A stretch of 64,000 nt of DNA from Colwellia sp. PAMC 20917 (GTDB lineage: Bacteria > Pseudomonadota > Gammaproteobacteria > Enterobacterales > Alteromonadaceae). Of the stretch, positions 8,389 to 21,100 are shown in pieces. The stretch lies in NCBI RefSeq assembly GCF_001767295.1, contig NZ_CP014944.1:4526001-4590000 (forward strand), given 5' to 3'. Each line of letters begins with the position of its first letter. Within the stretch, counting starts at the first letter, position 1. The notes beneath the pieces were generated by a model. It saw only the letters and a program-made list of their open reading frames with translations. It did not search any database and had not been told where the DNA came from. A program made the position numbers and the translations under genes.

Positions 8389-10290
8389 CTATTTGAGCTC
8401 ATTGGCTTTTCGGTATTTACCTTGATAGTCAAAAAGTCTGTTTTTGACACGCCAGTAGAATTTTTGTTTTCTACCAATGACAAAGTCAGGACACGGCAAT
8501 ATGTTAGCTAACTTTAATGCTTGTTCAAGTGTAGTCACTTCAAACGATCCAGTAGAGCCCAGCTGAACACTAATTTTAGCGCTAAGGCGTTTAGAAAAGA
8601 TATCATTGAACGCTTTAACTTGATTTGGCTTAGTGAAGTCAAAAAATTCATTGAGTTCAACGCCTTCCTCGTCATGGTAAGTGATTTTTAACTTATCAGC
8701 TCCCTTATCACTAATTTTCGTTAAATTAAGACCTGCGCAACGAATAATTTTTGAATCTTTAAGTTGCAGTGCCTTTTTTAACATATCATCGGGATCAACC
8801 AAGACTTCATGACACTGTAAACAGTTACGAGCAGCTATGTCATTTTCACCACCGCAGTGTGGGCATTCTTTAAATACAAAACGATAGTCACATTGGTTAT
8901 CTGACCCTTGTTCTTCAATCAGGCCTTGGCATCGTCGGCCGTAGTGTTCCACTAAATAACCATCATCATCACAAATGCCCCAAAATAAATTGGGAAATTC
9001 ACAACTGGGGCAAATAACTTGCACCGGCTGACTTTTACTATTCGGCTTTTTCTCACCAACTTCGGGATGATAGAGGTCAAAATCATTGCCCGTATAGTCA
9101 ATGACCAAGCAATCTTTTTTGTTATCACTCAAACGCAGACCACGGCCAATGATTTGCTGATAGAGACTAACTGATTGTGTTGGACGTAATATCGCAATCA
9201 TATCGACATGCGGTGCGTCAAAGCCAGTGGTTAATACTGAAACATTAACCAGGTATTTAATTTCTTTACGCTTGAATGCCTTAATTAACTTATCGCGTTC
9301 AGTGTTGTCGGTAGCACCGGTAATTAATGCACTCAATTGGGCGGGTAAATAACTGAAGACTTCCTTTGCATGCTCAACTGTAGCGGCAAATATCATAATA
9401 CCTTGACGTTTATAGCCTAACTCAATGACCTGCTCAATAATGCCTTGAGTCACCCGGGGATTTTTATTTAATAGATGATTGATATCTGTAGGACTATATT
9501 CACCAGAGGCGTTTGCTCGCAGGCTACTAAAATCATAATGCTCTATGGTGGCATCGACTAAATTAGGTTCGGTTAAATACTGACGTTTAATTAAGTAACG
9601 AAGGGGTAGTTCATAAATACAGTGCTCAAAAGGTCGCTTTTCTTCACTTCGCATGAAACCACGGTAATGTTTTTTATAAATCCAGCCCATACCTAAACGA
9701 TAAGGGGTTGCGGTTAAACCCAATAATTTAACATCAGGATTAACTTGCATCAATTTTTCAATAATTTGTTGATACTGGTTACTATTAGACAGCTTGCTTG
9801 CTTTTTCTTGTATTTGCTCTTTGGACTCCCCTTTAGACTTGTCTTTAGCTTTATCCTTAGCAAGCTCAGTGCTGGCTAAGTTAACTCTATGACATTCGTC
9901 AATAATAATTAAGGAGTAGGGCTCACTAAAGTCATCTAAATTGCGAGCTGCCGATTGTATACTGGCGAACGTTACTTGGTGCTGAGTTTCTTTCAGTTTT
10001 AATCCGGCTGAATAAATACCGGCGGTAACACCATAGCTTTCATATTTTTGATGATTTTGCTCGACCAGTTCTTTGACATGGGTAAGTACCAGTATTTTTC
10101 GCTTTGCCAACCGAGCAAGTTCGGCAATTACCAGACTTTTACCTGATCCTGTAGGTAAAACAATCACCGCAGATTCGTTGGTTTTTCTAAAGTGTTTAAG
10201 CACCGCCGAAACAGCTTCTTGTTGATAATCTCTAAGTTGAAAAACTTCCACGCAGTGCTGTTGCCTTAATAGGGAGATGAAAGCAGCCAT
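8389..10290 (-). CDS. radD: DEAD/DEAH-box helicase RadD (YejH)
   Basis: This is a superfamily 2 DNA helicase of the RadD/YejH family, implicated in recombinational repair. Visible motifs are Walker A VLPTGSGKSLVIAEL, the DEAH-type box IIIDECHR, motif III LLGLTATPYRLG, and motif VI YQQIIGRGLRL, followed by a C-terminal Cys-rich zinc-binding part (ECPHCGGENDIAARNCLQC). The match to E. coli RadD continues to the C-terminus. The start is uncertain: the frame opens at a TTG (10329), an ATG lies at 10290, and homology begins only at a GTG at 10251 just before EVFQLRDYQQEAV. I used the ATG. A Lys/Glu-rich insert after the DECH box (KDKAKDKSKGESKEQ) is absent from the E. coli protein. Confidence 0.92.
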   Translation of the reverse strand: MAAFISLLRQQHCVEVFQLRDYQQEAVSAVLKHFRKTNESAVIVLPTGSGKSLVIAELARLAKRKILVLTHVKELVEQNHQKYESYGVTAGIYSAGLKLKETQHQVTFASIQSAARNLDDFSEPYSLIIIDECHRVNLASTELAKDKAKDKSKGESKEQIQEKASKLSNSNQYQQIIEKLMQVNPDVKLLGLTATPYRLGMGWIYKKHYRGFMRSEEKRPFEHCIYELPLRYLIKRQYLTEPNLVDATIEHYDFSSLRANASGEYSPTDINHLLNKNPRVTQGIIEQVIELGYKRQGIMIFAATVEHAKEVFSYLPAQLSALITGATDNTERDKLIKAFKRKEIKYLVNVSVLTTGFDAPHVDMIAILRPTQSVSLYQQIIGRGLRLSDNKKDCLVIDYTGNDFDLYHPEVGEKKPNSKSQPVQVICPSCEFPNLFWGICDDDGYLVEHYGRRCQGLIEEQGSDNQCDYRFVFKECPHCGGENDIAARNCLQCHEVLVDPDDMLKKALQLKDSKIIRCAGLNLTKISDKGADKLKITYHDEEGVELNEFFDFTKPNQVKAFNDIFSKRLSAKISVQLGSTGSFEVTTLEQALKLANILPCPDFVIGRKQKFYWRVKNRLFDYQGKYRKANELK

Positions 10291-10329
10291 AATAGCAAAG
10301 TAGTCGATAAGTCCAAAATTTAAAACCAA

Positions 10330-11124
10330 CTTTAAACCTTGATTAGTTTGTAGCAGTTAATCTAATAGTAGGGTTTAATAAAAGACTAATATGCTGCGCA
10401 CTATTGGGAACACCATTGAGGTAATTGAGCCTTAATATGATTTTTTTGCAAAAAGTAATACAAAATAGTTCTGATAGGTAACTTTACAGTCTCTTCTCAG
10501 TAACTAGGGAGTACTTCATAAAAATCAAACAGACAAGTTATCTGTTTAGTTTCTTATATATAATGATCATGAGTTTACTCTAGTGGAAATTTATTGAATA
10601 AAACCAGTGCCCATAGACGTCCGATTCTTTAAACAAAAGATAGAAAAACCGATAATCAAAAGATTAATGTTTTTTTGTTTTATAGCGCTAAAATCTCTAT
10701 AGCAAGGGGTATATAAAAAGCAGTTATGAACGTTCGAAGCTTTTGCATTATAGTAATATATGAAAGTTTTAATAAATGAGTGTTAGGAAATGTTTCACAA
10801 GTGATCTCAAACCACTAGGTTACCGCAATGTTTAGTGGTGTATTTATCTTTTAAAATGCTTAAAATCAGACTAAAAAATTGTACCTGGGAGAGTTAGAAG
10901 TATTACCTGCACAATATATTACTATTACTATTACTATTGCTAAAATAAAAGAAAGGTATAAAAATTGAAAAATTAGCATAAATTATTAATTCAGGTATTA
11001 TGTACTAAAGGTGTTATTAAATTAGAATTTTTTAGTTGTACTTTAGTGTCGTGTTTTTTAACAGTTATCAAAAATGAAGTTTACACTTGAATGTTACCTA
11101 TTGAATTAAATGAGGTTTTGTTTT
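10330..11124. other. Long AT-rich intergenic region
   Basis: About 800 bases without a supportable gene separate radD from the PEP-CTERM gene. It contains a decayed fragment of the tRNA-linked repeat (10642-10690) and a short hexamer repeat of ACTATT near 10917-10940. I see no conserved small ORF, RNA gene or riboswitch, although an unannotated small RNA cannot be excluded. Confidence 0.6.
10642..10690 (+). repeat. Distant decayed copy of the tRNA-linked repeat
   Basis: GAAAAACCGATAATC, a short loop and AGATTAATGTTTTTTTG resemble the remnant-repeat terminator, and are followed by TTTTATAGCGCTAAA, which resembles the TTTATAGCACTAAA of the remnants. It lies on the far side of radD, 2.4 kb from the array, as though radD sits inside an older, longer array. 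Similarity is partial. Confidence 0.5.
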
Positions 11125-11140
11125 TGGCGTGTATTTTGCA
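11125..11140 (+). promoter_or_regulatory. Sigma54 (-24/-12) promoter of the PEP-CTERM gene
   Basis: TGGCGTGTATTTTGCA matches the sigma54 consensus TGGCACG-N4-TTGCA with correct GG-to-GC spacing. It lies 75 bp upstream of the ATG. I see no copy of the ATTTTGCAAAAT box that accompanies the other sigma54 promoters of this window. A small inverted repeat, TGTCG/CGACA (about 11164-11178), lies between promoter and gene. Confidence 0.75.
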
Positions 11141-11215
11141 TAATGCTAGTATATTGAAGTAAGTGTCGTTATGCGACATAAAATTATTAACCCATTAAGG
11201 GCTTAAGGAAGTTGT

Positions 11216-11767
11216 ATGAGTTCTAAAATCATAAATATTGTTGTAGTTTGTGTGTTATCTCTTTTTGTTGCCGATAGAGCAAATGCCGGATTAATTATTG
11301 GTGATCATTATTCTGATAATGCTGGTATCCAATGGGAGTACATAGGTTCTTTTGATTTAACTGGTGGAGAGGATCATAGCCTTAAACCTACTACTTATAA
11401 TGGTATTGAGGCCGCAGAATTTATCTTTGGTCAACCTACAATTCCAGTATCATACGCCTTAAGTACAAACTATACGACTGACTACACTAACATTGAAGAT
11501 TATATTGTTAATAAAGAAGCTTTTTACCAGCAATATCAAATAGCTGCTGTTAAATCATACGATCAAGCCAGAGCAACTAATCTAGCTGGTGGTATTGGTT
11601 ATGATGCTCAAGGTGATGTTTCAGCATACATTAAAGATAGAGCGTTGGAAGGAATATACATTAATTATGTATTCAAATCAGTGACAACTTCAGTGCCTGA
11701 ACCATCAACAATTGCTATTTTCTCACTTGCTTTAATTGGATTAGTCTCTCGTAGATTCAAAAACTAA
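11216..11767 (+). CDS. PEP-CTERM sorting-domain protein
   Basis: This is a secreted 183-residue protein. An N-terminal signal peptide (IVVVCVLSLFVADRANA) is followed by a domain of unknown function and the C-terminal sorting signal VPEPSTIAIFSLALIGLVSR, then RRFKN. This is the classic tripartite PEP-CTERM tag: a PEP motif, a hydrophobic helix and a basic tail, recognised by an exosortase. No exosortase gene is in the window, so processing must rely on one elsewhere. A good ribosome site (AAGGAAG) precedes the ATG, and a sigma54 promoter lies upstream. The mature domain itself is not recognised; PEP-CTERM proteins are generally linked to exopolysaccharide and floc or biofilm formation. Confidence 0.9.
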   Translation: MSSKIINIVVVCVLSLFVADRANAGLIIGDHYSDNAGIQWEYIGSFDLTGGEDHSLKPTTYNGIEAAEFIFGQPTIPVSYALSTNYTTDYTNIEDYIVNKEAFYQQYQIAAVKSYDQARATNLAGGIGYDAQGDVSAYIKDRALEGIYINYVFKSVTTSVPEPSTIAIFSLALIGLVSRRFKN

Positions 11768-11785
11768 TAATTTTATTATCATCAA

Positions 11786-11807
11786 GGCGGTGTCTCCCGA
11801 TACCGCC
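11786..11807 (+). terminator. Hairpin after the PEP-CTERM gene
   Basis: GGCGGT and ACCGCC form a GC-rich stem around a 10-base loop, 18 bases past the stop codon. Only a weak T-rich tail (GTTGTT) follows, so termination may be partial or Rho-assisted. The remaining ~310 bases to the adhesin gene show no gene. Confidence 0.5.
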
Positions 11808-12122
11808 GTTGTTACTGAACATTAATATCTATTTTGCATGCCTTACCTCTAAAAACAACATATATTTAATTGAGATACAGGCCCTATACCTTGAATCATT
11901 ATTGCAAGATTAGCTTTTATAATGTTTTTTGTATTAAAACTTAATTTCATTATTTAATTTATCTGTTAAACAATTCATAACAAGACCACCTAAAATACAT
12001 TGTCTTTAGTCTAAATACTTGTAATATGTTACTTTATAGGTATGTTTACAGTTATTAATCAGCTGCAGTATTTTTAGATTTTCTAGAGTATGTGGTAAGC
12101 CAAATCATTAGGAATGTTGTTT

Positions 12123-15100
12123 ATGGAAAACTATACCAACCCAAAAAATGCACAAATCATTAATGTTAAAGGTGAAATTCACACCGATGTGGCTGAAAAC
12201 ACTCTATTAAAAGTCGGTGATGTCATTAAAGCAGGTGACGTTCTTAATTTAATCAAAGGCAGTGAAATTGTATTAGCTTATGCGGATGGAAGTCAGCATA
12301 AAGTCTACAGCTACGAGGCTGAGTCGGTAAATGAAATTCGTGTAGATATAATTTCTCCTGATAACAATACAGAAAGTGTTGATAGTGAAGATATCATTAA
12401 TATTCAAAATGAAATTGCAGCAATTCAAGACTTAATCGATGCTGATATCGATGCTGAGCTCCCTGAGACAACTGCTGGTCTTACTAATAATGAAGGTACA
12501 AGTTTTGTCACGGTAAACAGAACAGGCGATGAAACGTTAGCGCAGGCTGGATACGATACAACAGAACAAAACAATATTTTTGTCTTACCCGGTGATTTAG
12601 ATAACGAAAATAATAATGATAATTTTGCCTTATTTGATGCTGATGAAAGTGTCACTGTAGCAGAAGATACATCAGCCACAGGTAATGTGCTAGATAATGG
12701 TGCCAGCGCAGGCGGCCCATTAAGTGTGATTAACTTTAGTGTTAATGGTAATACTTTCGATGCCGGCGAGACAATTAATCTAGTTGAGGGTGAATTTACC
12801 TTAAATGCAGACGGTAGCTATACCTTTATACCTGCTGATAATTTTAATGGCACTGTGCCCGTTGTCAATTACACCGTTACTGATGGTGCAGGTAATACGG
12901 ATAGTTCTACTTTAACGATTTTAGTAACACCCGTATCAGATCTTACTGATGCGGATGAATCTGTTACAACAGCTGAAGATACCCCAGTCTCTGGCAATGT
13001 ACTTAATAATGCTGAAACTGCAGATGGTCCTCTGACTATAACGAGCTTTACTGTTGATGGAAATACTTTCAATGCAGGTGATACGGTTACTCTCGCTGAA
13101 GGCGAATTCACTTTAAATGCAGATGGTAGTTACACCTTTATACCAAACGATAATCTTAATGGTGCTGTACCCGTGGTCAGTTACACGGTTACTGATGGTG
13201 CGGGTGATACCGATAATTCTACTTTAACAATTTCAGTAACACCGTTATCAGATCTTACTGATGACAATGAATCTGTTACAACAGCTGAAGATACCCCAGT
13301 CTCTGGTAATGTTTTAGATAATGCAGCAACTGCAGATGGACCATTAACCGTAACGAGTTTTACTGTTGATGGGAATACTTATAATGCAGGTGATACTGTT
13401 ACTCTCACTGAAGGTGAATTAACTTTAAATGCAGATGGTAGTTACACCTTTATACCGAATGATAACTTCAACGGTACTGTGCCCGTAGTCAATTATACCG
13501 TTACTGATGGTGCAGGAGATACGGATAGTTCTACTTTAACGATTTTAGTAACACCCGTATCAGATCTTACTGATGCGGATGAATCTGTTACAACAGCTGA
13601 AGATACCCCTGTTTCTGGCAATGTACTTAATAATGCTGAAACTGCAGATGGTCCTCTGACTATAACGAGCTTTACTGTTGATGGTAATACTTTTAATCCA
13701 GGTGATACGGTTACTCTCACTGAAGGTGAGTTAACCTTAAATGCAGATGGTAGTTACACCTTTATACCAAATGACAATTTCAACGGCAGTGTACCCGTGG
13801 TCAGCTACACCGTTACTGACGGTGCGGGTGATACCGATAGTTCTACCTTAACAATTTCAGTAACACCGTTATCAGATCTTACTGATGACAATGAATCTGT
13901 CACAACAGCTGAAGATACCGCAGTCTCTGGTAACGTTTTGGATAATGCAGCAACTGCAGATGGACCATTAACCGTAACCAGCTTTACTGTTAATGGAAAT
14001 ACTTTCAATGCAGGTGACACGGTTACTCTTGCGGAAGGTGAACTCACCTTAAATGCAGATGGTAGTTACACTTTTACACCGAACGATAACTTTAATGGTG
14101 CTGTGCCCGTGATCAGCTACACCGTTACTGATGGTGCCGGTGATATCGATAGTTCTACCTTAACAATTTCAGTAACACCGTTATCAGATCTTACTGATGA
14201 CAATGAATCTGTTACAACAGCTGAAGATACCCCAGTCTCTGGTAATGTTCTGGATAATGCAGCAACTGCAGATGGACCATTAACCGTAACGAGTTTTACT
14301 GTTGATGGTAATACTTACAATGCAGGTGAAACGGTTACTCTTGCGGAAGGTGAACTCACTTTAAATACCGATGGTAGTTACACGTTTACACCGAACGATA
14401 ACTTTAATGGCAGTGTGCCAGTGATCAGCTACACCGTTAACGATGGTGCTGGTGACACAGAAATTTCTACCTTAACAATTTCAGTAACACCGGTTTCAGA
14501 TTTAAGTGATAATAGTGAAACGGTTACGATAGCAGAAGATACAATTGCTACAGGTAATGTCCTTGATAACGCAGAAACAGCAGATGGTCCACTAACAGTA
14601 ACGAGTTTTACTGTTGATGGGAATACGTATAATGCTGGTGATACCATTACTCTCGCTGAAGGCGTACTCACTTTAAATACCGATGGTAGTTACACGTTTA
14701 CACCAAATGATAACTTCAACGGCGCCGTGCCCGTAGTCAGCTACATCGTAACTGATGGTGCAGGTGATACGGATAGTTCTACCTTAACGATTTCAGTAAC
14801 ACCCGTATCAGATCTTATTGATGATAATGAATCTGTTACAACAGCTGAAGATACAGCAGTCTCTGGTAATGTGCTCAATAACGCCGACAGCCTTGATGGA
14901 CCACTAACTGTTACGAGCTTTAGTGTTGATGGTAATACTTACAATGCAGGTGAAACGGTTACTCTCACTGAAGGTGATCTCATCTTAAATGCAGATGGTA
15001 GTTACATTTTTACACCAAATGATAATTTTAACGGTGCTGTGCCAGTGATCAGCTACACCATTACTGATGGTGCTGGTGACACAGAAATTTCTACCTTAAC

Positions 15101-18100
15101 AATTTCAGTGACTCCGGTTTCAGATTTAAGTGATGATAGTGAAACGGTTACGATAGCAGAAGATACAATTGCTACAGGTAATGTCCTTGATAACGCAGAA
15201 ACAGCAGATGGTCCACTCACAGTAACGAGTTTTACGGTTGAGGGTAATACGTACAATGCAGGTGATACGGTTACCCTCACGGAAGGTGAGTTAACTTTAA
15301 ATACCGATGGTAGTTACACTTTTACACCGAATGACAATTTTAATGGTGCTGTGCCTGTTATTACTTACATTGTTACTGACGGTGCAGGTGATACTCAGAG
15401 TTCTACACTAACAATTTCAGTGACACCAGTTTCAGATTTAAGCGATGATAGTGAAACGGTCACGATATCAGAAGATACAACAGCCACAGGCAATGTGTTA
15501 GCTAATGCTGAAACTGCAGACGGTCCAATAACTGTCACAAGTTTTACTGTTGATGGGAATACTTATAATGCAGGTGATACGGTTACTCTTGCTGAAGGCG
15601 AACTGACTTTAAATGCAGATGGTAGTTACACATTTACACCGAACGATAACTTCAATGGCAGTGTGCCTGTAGTCAGCTACACCGTTATTGATGGTGCTGG
15701 TGATACACAGAGCTCTACCTTAACAATTTCAGTGACACCTGTTTCAGATTTAAGTGATGATAGTGAAACTGTTTCTGTCGCAGAAGATACAACCGCCACA
15801 GGCAATGTGTTAGATAATGCAGCAACAGTAGACGGTCCAATGACCGTCACCAGCTTTACTGTTGGTGGAAATACGTACAATGCAGGTGATACGGTTACTC
15901 TCACTGAAGGTCAACTCACCTTAAATACGGATGGTAGTTACACCTTCACACCAAATGACAATTTCAACGGTGTCGTGCCTGTTATTACTTATACTGTTAC
16001 TGATGGTGCAGGAGATACGGATAGCTCTACTTTAACAATTTCAGTGACTCCAGTGTCAGATTTAACTGATGATAGTGAAACTGTTTCTGTCGCAGAAGAT
16101 ACCACCGCCACAGGCAATGTGTTGGATAATGCTGAAACAGCAGATGGTCCAATGACCATCACTAGCTTTACTGTTGGTGGGAATACGTACAATTCAGGTG
16201 ACACGGTAACTCTCACTGAAGGTCAACTCACTTTAAATACCGATGGTAGTTACACCTTCACACCAAATGACAATTTCAACGGTGTCGTGCCAGTGATCAG
16301 CTACACCGTTACTGACGGTGCAGGTGATACCGAAAGTTCTACCTTAACAATTTCAGTAACACCAGTTTCTGATCTGAGCGATGATAGTGAAACTGTTTCT
16401 GTCGCAGAAGACACAACAGCTACGGGCAATGTGCTTGATAACGCAGAAACTGCCGATGGTCCAATAACTGTCACAAGTTTTACTGTTGATGGGAATACTT
16501 ATAATGCAGGTGATACGGTTACTCTTGCTGAAGGCGAACTCACTTTAAATACCGATGGTAGCTATACTTTCACACCGAACGATAACTTTAACGGTGCTGT
16601 ACCCGTTATTACATATACCGTCACCGATGGTGCCGGTGATACTCAGAGTTCTACCCTAACAATTTCAGTAACACCGGTATCAGATCTTATTGATGACAAT
16701 GAATCTATCACAACAGCTGAAGATACAGCAGTCTCTGGTAATGTACTTAATAACGCCGACAGCCTTGATGGACCGATAACTGTCACTAGCTTTACTGTTG
16801 ATGGGAATACGTACAGTGCAGGTGACACAGTTACTCTCACTGAAGGTGATCTCACCTTAAATGCAGACGGTAGCTATACTTTTACACCCAATGACAATTT
16901 CAACGGTGCTGTGCCTGTTGTTACTTATATCGTCACAGATGGCGCCGGTGATACACAGAGCTCTACACTAACAATTTCAGTCACACCGGTTTCAGATCTA
17001 AGCGATGATAGTGAAACAGTAAGTGTCGTAGAAGATACAACCGCCACAGGCAATGTGTTAGATAATGCTGAAACTGCAGACGGTCCTTTAACTGTCACTA
17101 GCTTTACTGTTGGTGGGAATACGTACAATGCAGGTGACACGGTTACTCTTACGGAAGGTGAGTTAACTTTAAATACCGATGGTAGCTATACCTTTACACC
17201 GAATGATAACTTCAATGGTGCTGTACCCGTTATTACATATACCGTCACTGATGGTGCTGGTGACACTCAGAGTTCTACCCTAACAATTTCAGTAACACCA
17301 GTTTCTGATCTAAGTGATGATAGTGAAACTGTTTCTGTCGCAGAAGACACAACCGCCACAGGCAATGTCCTTGATAATGCAGTAACTGCAGAGGGTCCTT
17401 TAACTGTCACTAGCTTTACTGTTGGTGGGAATACGTATAATGCAGGTGATACAGTTACTCTCACTGAAGGTGATCTCACCTTAAATGCAGACGGTAGCTA
17501 TACCTTCACACCGAATGACAACTTTAATGGTGCTGTGCCAGTGATCAGTTACACCATTACCGATGGTGCTGGTGACACTCAGACTTCAACTTTAACAATT
17601 TCAGTAACACCTTTATCAGATCTTACTGATGACAATGAATCTGTTACAACAGCTGAAGACACAACAGCAACAGGCAATGTGTTAGATAATGCAGCAACTG
17701 CAGATGGACCGTTAACCGTAACGAGTTTTACTGTTGATGGGAATACGTACAATGCAGGTGACACGGTTACTCTTGCGGAAGGTGAACTCACTTTAAATAC
17801 CAATGGTAGTTACACTTTTACTCCGAATGATAACTTTAATGGTGCTGTGCCAGTGATCAGTTACACCATTACCGATGGTGCTGGTGACACTCAGAGTTCT
17901 ACCCTAACAATTTCAGTGATTCCAGTTTCTGATCTAAGTGATGATAGTGAAACTGTCACAATAGCTGAAGATACAATTGCTACAGGTAATGTGCTTGATA
18001 ATGCAGTAACAGCAGACGGACCATTAACTGTTACCAGCTTTACTGTTGATGGTAATACATATAGTGCAGGTGATACGGTTACTCTCACTGAAGGTGAGCT

Positions 18101-21100
18101 CACCTTAAATACCGATGGTAGCTATACCTTCACACCGAATGATAATTTCAACGGTACTGTGCCAGTGATCAGTTACACCATTACCGATGGTGCTGGTGAT
18201 ACTCAGAGTTCAACTTTAACAATTTCAGTAACACCTTTATCAGATCTTACTGATGACAATGAATCTGTTACAACAGCTGAAGACACAACAGCAACAGGCA
18301 ATGTCCTTGATAATGCAGTAACTGCAGACGGTCCAATGACCGTCACTAGCTTTACTGTTGGTGGGAATACCTATAATGCAGGTGACACGGTTACTCTTAC
18401 TGAAGGTGAGTTAACTTTAAATACCGATGGTAGTTACACCTTCACACCAAATGACAATTTCAACGGTACCGTGCCAGTGATCAGCTACACCGTTATTGAT
18501 GGTGCCGGTGATACACAGAGTTCTACCTTAACGATTTCAGTAACACCGGTATCAGATCTTATTGATGACAATGAATCTGTCACAACAACTGAAGATACAG
18601 CAGTTTCTGGCAATGTTCTTAATAACGCTGACAGCCTTGATGGACCGATAACTGTCACCAGTTTTACTGTTGATGGGAATACGTACAATGCAGGTGATAC
18701 GGTTACTCTTACTGAAGGTGAGCTCACCTTAAATACCGATGGTAGCTATACCTTCACACCGAATGATAACTTTAACGGTGCTGTGCCAGTGATCAGCTAC
18801 ACCGTCACTGATGGTGCTGGTGACACACAGAACTCTACCTTAACAATTTCAGTTACACCTGTTTCTGATTTAAGTGATGATAATGAAACTGTTACAACAG
18901 CTGAAGACACAACAGCTACAGGTAATGTCCTTGATAATGCAGTAACTGCAGATGGTCCACTCACGGTCACCAGCTTTACTGTTGGTGGGAATACGTACAA
19001 TGCAGGTGACACGGTTACTCTCACGGAAGGTGAGTTAACTTTAATTGCAGACGGTAGTTACACTTTCACTCCGAATGATAACTTTAACGGTGCTGTGCCA
19101 GTGATCAGCTACACCGTTACTGATGGTGCCGGTGATACCGAAAGTTCTACCCTAACAATTTCAGTGACACCCGTGTCAGATTTAACTGATGATAGTGAAA
19201 CTGTCACGATAGCTGAAGATACAATTGCTACAGGTAATGTGTTAGCTAATGCAGTAACTGCAGATGGTCCAATGACAGTAACGAGCTTTACTGTTAATGG
19301 TAATACTTACAGTCCAGGTGATATCGTTACTCTTACTGAAGGTGAGTTAACTTTAAATACCAATGGTAGTTACATTTTTACTCCGAATGATAACTTTAAT
19401 GGTGCTGTGCCAGTGATCAGCTACACCGTTACTGATGGTGCTGGTGACACAGAAATTTCTACTTTAACAATTTCAGTAACACCGGTATCAGATCTTACTG
19501 ATGACAATGAATCTGTTACAACAGCTGAAGATACAATTGCTACAGGTAATGTGCTTGATAATGCAGTAACAGCAGACGGACCATTAACTGTTACCAGCTT
19601 TACTGTTGATGGTAATACATATAGTGCAGGTGATACGGTTACTCTCACTGAAGGTGAGCTCACCTTAAATACCGATGGTAGCTATACCTTCACACCGAAT
19701 GATAATTTCAACGGTACTGTGCCAGTGATCAGTTACACCATTACCGATGGTGCTGGTGACACTCAGAGTTCAACTTTAACAATTTCAGTAACACCTTTAT
19801 CAGATCTTACTGATGACAATGAATCTGTTACAACAGCTGAAGACACAACAGCAACAGGCAATGTCCTTGATAATGCAGTAACTGCAGACGGTCCACTAAC
19901 AGTAACGAGCTTTACTGTTGATGGAAATACGTACAGTGCAGGTGATACGGTTACTCTCACTGAAGGCGAACTCACTTTAAATGCAAATGGTAGCTACACC
20001 TTTACACCGAATGATAACTTCAATGGTGCTGTGCCAGTGATCAGCTACACCGTTACTGATGGTGCCGGTGATACAGAAATTTCTACTTTAACAATTTCAG
20101 TGACTCCAGTGTCAGATTTAACTGATGATAGTGAAACTGTCACGATAGCTGAAGATACAATTGCTACAGGCAATGTGTTAGCTAATGCAGAAACAGCAGA
20201 CGGTCCACTAACTGTCACCAGCTTTACTGTTGGTGGTGATACTTACAGTCCAGGTGATATCGTTACTCTTACTGAAGGTAAGTTAACTTTAAATACCGAT
20301 GGTAGTTATACCTTCACTCCGAATGACAATTTCAACGGGGCTGTGCCGGTTATTACTTATACTGTTACTGATGGTGCCGGTGATACTCAGAGTTCTACCC
20401 TAACAATTTCAGTAACACCCGTGTCTGATTTAAGTGATGATAGTGAAACAGTCACGATAGCTGAAGATACAATTGCTACAGGTAATGTGTTAGCTAATGC
20501 AGTAACTGCGGATGGTCCAATGACCGTCACCAGCTTTACTGTTGGTGGAAATACGTACAATGCAGGTGATACGGTTACCCTCACCGAAGGTGAGTTAACT
20601 TTAAATACCAATGGTAGCTACACCTTTACACCGAATGATAACTTTAATGGTGCTGTGCCAGTGATCAGCTACACCGTCACTGATGGTGCTGGTGACACAC
20701 AGAACTCTACCTTAACAATTTCAGTTACACCTGTTTCTGATTTAAGTGATGATAATGAAACTGTTTCTGTCGCAGAAGATACAACCGCCACAGGCAATGT
20801 GTTAGCTAATGCAGAAACAGCAGACGGTCCACTAACTGTCACCAGCTTTACTGTTGGTGGAAATACGTACAATGCAGGTGACACGGTTACTCTCACGGAA
20901 GGTGAGTTAACTTTAATTGCAGACGGTAGTTACACTTTCACTCCGAATGATAACTTTAACGGTGCTGTGCCAGTGATCAGCTACACCGTCACTGATGGTG
21001 CTGGTGACACACAGAACTCTACCTTAACAATTTCAGTTACACCTGTTTCTGATTTAAGTGATGATAATGAAACTGTTACAACAGCTGAAGACACAACAGC

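Noticed and set aside
10917-10940. ACTATT hexamer repeat as a phase-variation switch for the PEP-CTERM gene
   Set aside because: There are only three to four units, nearly 280 bp from the gene and upstream of the sigma54 promoter; the effect is too speculative for a finding.
11808-12122. Sigma54 promoter or ATTTTGCAAAAT box for the giant adhesin
   Set aside because: Only a half-box (ATTTTGCAT near 11831) and a TTGCA without a GG at the right distance are present, so the adhesin does not appear to share the regulon.
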